From the NCBI RefSeq assembly GCF_012971745.1, contig NZ_CP048834.1, forward strand, positions 1-64,000: a DNA stretch of 64,000 nt, written 5' to 3'. Below the pieces are notes generated by a model. That model searched no databases. It saw only the letters and a list, made by a program, of their open reading frames with translations, and was not told the origin of the DNA. Positions within the stretch are counted from its first letter, which is position 1, and every line of letters begins with the position of its first letter. Position numbers and translations under genes: made by a program. This document shows, piece by piece, positions 63,731 through 64,000 of the stretch. This DNA comes from Starkeya sp. ORNL1. GTDB taxonomy: Bacteria; Pseudomonadota; Alphaproteobacteria; Rhizobiales; Xanthobacteraceae.

Positions 63731-64000
63731 TCAGCCGGTCACAACATCGAACAGCATCTTCATGTTCAGCGCGATGATGAGCGCTGCGGCGATGCTGGCC
63801 AACACGATCTGCCAGCGCGGCGCGGCAAGGCCGCCCATCTTGCGCGAGTCCGCCGTGAACATGATCAGCGGCACCACGGCGAAGGGCAGCTGCAGGCTGA
63901 GAACCACCTGGCTCATGATGAGCAGCGAGCCGGCGCCGCTCTCGCCATAGGCGATCGTCACCGCCGCCGCCGGCACGATGGCGATGGAACGGGTGATGAG
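63731..64000 (-). CDS. NRAMP family divalent metal transporter, partial (C-terminal end)
   Basis: Only the last 89 codons lie in the window; the gene continues beyond position 64000. The segment [32 protein letters not shown] and the two preceding and following hydrophobic spans match the C-terminal part of NRAMP/MntH manganese or iron importers. The gene should encode a proton-driven Mn/Fe importer of the inner membrane. It stops 113 bp from the malonyl-CoA decarboxylase start. Confidence 0.85.
   Translation of the reverse strand, partial: LITRSIAIVPAAAVTIAYGESGAGSLLIMSQVVLSLQLPFAVVPLIMFTADSRKMGGLAAPRWQIVLASIAAALIIALNMKMLFDVVTG

Overview
The window is 64 kb of GC-rich chromosome and reads as an alphaproteobacterium of the order Hyphomicrobiales (Rhizobiales), possibly near Xanthobacteraceae. 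The order is suggested by the dnaG-rpoD pair with a primase zinc ribbon that has lost three of four zinc ligands, an ArsR-methyltransferase/metF/metH operon, otsB-GH15-otsA trehalose genes, an FNR/FixK-type box and several intergenic palindromic repeat families of rhizobial style. The family-level placement is only a guess. No rRNA, tRNA, CRISPR array or prophage was seen.

Layout. 1-4.7 kb: primase and primary sigma factor, then a small membrane protein whose 5' end holds an rpoD-type terminator hairpin. 4.7-7.3 kb: a 43-residue membrane protein and an exported Fe-superoxide dismutase diverge around a perfect FNR/FixK box; an IS481-type element with a 5-bp target duplication has split a palindromic repeat. 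7.5-15 kb: MFS transporter, aldose epimerase-like protein, GAF-GGDEF diguanylate cyclase and the trehalose operon. 15.3-22 kb: EttA, lytic transglycosylase, an ArsR remnant, a Phd/VapC toxin-antitoxin pair, PrmB and an O-methyltransferase. 21.9-24.8 kb: an opgC-SGNH-SGNH operon for surface glucan modification, in which the second gene looks catalytically degenerate. 24.8-30.5 kb: small and accessory genes, a tyrosine/glutamine/proline-rich L,D-transpeptidase and TrmO.

30.6-37.6 kb: methionine/one-carbon operon (ArsR-methyltransferase, metF, metH, LssY-C protein) under a 16-bp perfect palindrome. A DUF559 nuclease-like gene bracketed by 49-bp direct repeats sits between metF and metH. 37.6-50.5 kb: amidase, pdxY-phzF-Nudix operon, a BMP-type binding protein beside a cytosine-deaminase-like enzyme, two metallo-beta-lactamase proteins, LepA, YegP, PRC-barrel protein and an uncharacterised HExxH protein. 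50.6-52.5 kb: a Tat-exported L,D-transpeptidase coupled to MepA.

52.8-64 kb: a catabolic neighbourhood with an Fe(III)/polyamine-type ABC importer, a fumarylacetoacetate-hydrolase-family enzyme, an LVIVD beta-propeller protein carrying a sigma-70-region-3-like helical insert, a FadR-type regulator, and a divergent malonyl-CoA decarboxylase/GMC oxidoreductase/ModA-like operon. The window ends inside an NRAMP transporter gene.

The most unusual signals are the sigma-region-3-like insert in the LVIVD protein, the repeat-bracketed DUF559 gene inside the met operon, the IS-split palindromic repeat, the FNR-box-linked micro-protein, the apparent CTG start of otsA and the uncharacterised HExxH...ExxxD protein.
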